From contig JAQMWT010000681.1 in NCBI GenBank assembly GCA_029834535.1, positions 1-64,000 on the forward strand: a stretch of DNA of 64,000 bases, given 5' to 3'. The DNA is from Chrysophaeum taylorii. Taxonomy: Eukaryota > Sar > Pelagophyceae > Pelagomonadales > Pelagomonadaceae. Positions within the stretch are counted from its first letter, which is position 1; each line of letters starts with the position of its first letter. A program made the translations under genes and the position numbers. Positions 61,910 to 64,000 of this stretch are shown piece after piece. The notes beneath the pieces were generated by a model that saw only the letters and a list, made by a program, of their open reading frames with translations, was not told where the DNA came from and made no database searches.

Positions 61910-63484
61910 TTATGGAGACAACGTCAGACGGAAGGCTGCTCGAGTGCGGGGTTTGCGGCGCGAGATCGGATGGGGCGCCACCACGGATACGACGGTGTTT
62001 GTGGGAATACCGCTCCGGGGGTTTGGCGCGAGGCCGAAGGCACCCGGGTTGCGTGGGGGGTCTTCGGGTTTGCTAGGTTGGTCTTGACGCAGATACGGGT
62101 GGAGAAGCTGCTTGCGGACATGCGGAGCGTCGGGCGGTCGTTTTGGGGGACGACGAGGGGTCAAGCCAGGGATGACCCGATTGTCGAACGTAGACGTGGA
62201 CCGGGGCTTGTCGGAGCCGCGATGGGGACGACGGGTCGGCTTGCGTTGATGCTTGGCGTTCCCGTAATGCAGCTCGTGGTCAGACCCGTCATCAACGAGA
62301 GTCGCCAAGGCATCCTGCAGGAAATCGCTGATCTGGGCTTCTTCCTCATCTTCATCTTGGATGGCGGGGTGCGCCTCGTGGTCGTCAGCGTGATCACTAG
62401 CTGAACCATCCGAGGGAGACTCCGGTCCCCCGAACGTAAGATGCGCCTGATGCGGCGAGATGGAGGCACGATCCGAATAATCCGCGAGAGTGCGAGCCTT
62501 GAGGTTGGGGTGAGGTGCGGTTGGGGTCGCGTGATTGGTCCGACGAGACAGCGTAAGGAGCGTGTCGTAGATCCGGGAGACGGACCCGCCCCGCACGAAC
62601 GGATGATCGTGGTATGTACCCGGGCACGTGAGCTCCTGGTACATGCGAGCGATGGATCGATGCCATGGGTGAGCGTGCGGATCTTCGATAATGTTGGGGG
62701 GGTAGTGGGTATTGAGAATGACGGTGTCGATGTGCTGGACGATCTGGGCTTCAGTGAGGCGTTGAGCTGGTTCGAAGGACTCCATCAGCTTGAGGATGTT
62801 TAGAAAGAAGCCGACGTGGTGAACAATGTCAATTGTGCGAGGGTCATGCGTGAGCGCATGGTGCTTGACGTTGCGCACGAGCTGTGTCATGTTAGCTGGG
62901 ATATGGGCTTCGAGGAGCTTGACCGTCGCCGCGAGCCGTTGAATAGCCGGCGCATTGGACGCCGCTATGGACTTGATAGACTGCAAGATACTTATGTGCC
63001 CGCGAGCAGGATTCTTGGGCGTCAGGTGTGAAATGAGGCCATTGAGAAGCCCATCAGCAGCCAGGTTCAAGTCAGAGGGAGTGTAGTACTCCTCGGGTCG
63101 AAAGAAAGGGTGATATCGGTTAAGGTGCGAAACCAACGGGATGGTGGCACCGATCGAGTTCAGCATTTTGCGGTATGCTTCGAGAAAACTTGGCAAAAGG
63201 CGGAAGACACGACCGCCATGTATGACCTCCGGGCAGACGTTGGAGGTGACGTGAGCGAGGTCTCCGGGCTCAGGGTGGTCTTGGGTGTACCTGTGCATGA
63301 AGGAGAGCAGCCTGGCGTCAAACACATGCGATTGGCGCTCATACGCGTGGTTCGTCTCAAACAGAAGCTGATTGAGGCGGCGATGCGGGAGCTGGTTCAG
63401 CAATTGTTCCCAGTTGTGCTCGAAGCGGAGAGTGGAGTCCCAGGAGTTGTCGCGACACAATTTCCGGAACGTACTACAGTCCAT
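61910..63484 (-). CDS. Copia X gag
   Basis: 524 codons, open. Largely helical (TFRKLCRDNSWDSTLRFEHN, FLEAYRKMLNSIGATIPLVS, LRNVK-type segments, SIARMYQELTC), consistent with a capsid. An acidic stretch (IQDEDEEEAQISDF) and a basic C-terminal tail (HQRKPTRRPHRGSDKPR) follow. No zinc knuckle. ATG 63484 is chosen as the first Met after an in-frame TAG at 63529-63531. Element B retains the C-terminal half. This is the best preserved gag of the X/B family here; the end after ~62050 shifts to a Pro-rich frame and may include an indel. Confidence 0.7.
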   Translation of the reverse strand: MDCSTFRKLCRDNSWDSTLRFEHNWEQLLNQLPHRRLNQLLFETNHAYERQSHVFDARLLSFMHRYTQDHPEPGDLAHVTSNVCPEVIHGGRVFRLLPSFLEAYRKMLNSIGATIPLVSHLNRYHPFFRPEEYYTPSDLNLAADGLLNGLISHLTPKNPARGHISILQSIKSIAASNAPAIQRLAATVKLLEAHIPANMTQLVRNVKHHALTHDPRTIDIVHHVGFFLNILKLMESFEPAQRLTEAQIVQHIDTVILNTHYPPNIIEDPHAHPWHRSIARMYQELTCPGTYHDHPFVRGGSVSRIYDTLLTLSRRTNHATPTAPHPNLKARTLADYSDRASISPHQAHLTFGGPESPSDGSASDHADDHEAHPAIQDEDEEEAQISDFLQDALATLVDDGSDHELHYGNAKHQRKPTRRPHRGSDKPRSTSTFDNRVIPGLTPRRPPKRPPDAPHVRKQLLHPYLRQDQPSKPEDPPRNPGAFGLAPNPRSGIPTNTVVSVVAPHPISRRKPRTRAAFRLTLSP

Positions 63485-63499
63485 CGGATTGAAGGAACA

Positions 63500-64000
63500 C
63501 CACCCGCGCGGCTGCCACCTCTGGGACTATTCCAACCCGCCGCCCTGGGGGGTCGGCGGCGACCGGAGAACCAGACGCTCCGGACTCCCCGACGTCGTCC
63601 TCTACCAGCACCGGCTCTCCGGCGCCGATGGAGGAAGATCTTCCGCCAACGGCAATGCCGGGAGAGAAACGGCCCGCGCACCCGACGCCGGCCAAGGGAC
63701 CGCAGAAGGATGCACCGGCGCCGGCGCCTGCTCGCGACCCCAACGCCGTTCTCAAGATGGGCAAGATCCCTACCGGCGAGGTATCGCGCCTGGTCAGGGA
63801 GAACCAGCTCCTGAAGGACGCTATCGAGTGCCTGACCGCAGATCTATAACATGTCAAAAATGAGCACTCCGAGACTCAAACGGCGCTCTCCGATGCCGAG
63901 GCAACCTTTGTCGACTTGCGCAATCAGCTCTTCGAAGCGTGGTCCAACATCGCCGCCTACGAGGAACGCGACGCCACCATCGACAAGCAGCGCGTGGTCG
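63500..64000 (+). CDS. Partial ORF with coiled coil, runs off window
   Basis: Plus-strand frame (ATG 63628) reading MEEDLPPTAMPGEKRPAHPT, a Pro/Ala-rich part, then GEVSRLVRENQLLKDAIECL. A TAA at 63847-63849 interrupts it, after which the same frame continues with EHSETQTALSDAEATFVDLR, NQLFEAWSNIAAYEERDATI, a coiled coil up to the window end. It resembles the N-terminus of gag proteins of mobile elements. Family unknown. Confidence 0.35.

Larger units (their letters stand above)
56408..63484 (-). mobile_element. Copia element X, 5' part (gag to Pol linker)
   Basis: Minus-strand copia element with gag (61910-63484), protease (~61250-61480), methyltransferase-like domain (58845-61330), integrase (57798-58814) and Pol linker (56405-57860). 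It continues beyond element D at 46968. It is the same family as element B. The 5' LTR is not seen; the gag start is met at 63484 by unrelated sequence. Confidence 0.8.

Overview
The window is eukaryotic repeat-rich DNA. I found no host gene I would defend, and no rRNA, tRNA, operon or CRISPR array. Nearly everything is mobile DNA: Ty1/copia and Ty3/gypsy LTR retrotransposons, a non-LTR (LINE) family ending in a restriction-like endonuclease, SINE-like repeats, fragments of a Pif1-type (Helitron-like) helicase, a MITE, a gag-only LTR element and a decayed transposase-like gene. The mix (copia elements carrying a C5-cytosine-methyltransferase domain, a REL-endonuclease LINE, Pif1 fragments) would suit an alga or other protist, but the sequence alone does not fix the lineage. 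Two N bases near position 160 mark assembly ambiguity.

Layout. 1-7080: decayed copia element A (+), cut by the left window edge, apparently inserted in the gag of the next element. 7081-14464: copia element B (+), with gag, protease, a divergent methyltransferase-like domain, integrase and RNase H; the RT core is deleted. 14465-16117: 5'-truncated LINE copy (-). 16118-16990: Pif1 helicase fragment (+). 17890-23170: gypsy-1 (-), nearly intact pol but no gag. 23171-29312: gypsy-2 (+), gag and protease region but no RT, head to head with gypsy-1; its 5' LTR is interrupted at 23199-25901 by a gag-only LTR element (-). 29313-33690: Pif1 fragment, SINE-like copies and a cluster of 5'-truncated LINE copies. 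33950-37080: decayed transposase-like gene (-) with a Tudor-like tail. 37081-39520: two more Pif1 units, one carrying a MITE. 39687-41130: small repeats and an unknown ORF. 41134-44643: gag-protease half of another LTR element (+). 44645-46968 plus 56408-63484: copia element X (-), same family as B, split by copia element D. 46969-56407: element D (+), complete, with identical-length LTRs and a 5-bp target duplication.

The most interesting system is copia element D, a 9.4-kb LTR retrotransposon whose polyprotein carries a C5-cytosine methyltransferase between the protease and the integrase, with the catalytic PCQ and ENV motifs intact. DNMT-carrying retrotransposons are known from dinoflagellates and charophytes (de Mendoza and colleagues, 2018), so the principle is not new. 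What stands out here is its nesting inside a second copia family (X, and B) that carries a much more diverged methyltransferase-like domain at the same place, together with a gag-only element that shares D's polypurine tract and terminal inverted repeat and so looks like its mobilised satellite. All elements carry frameshifts or stops; none appears fully functional as written.
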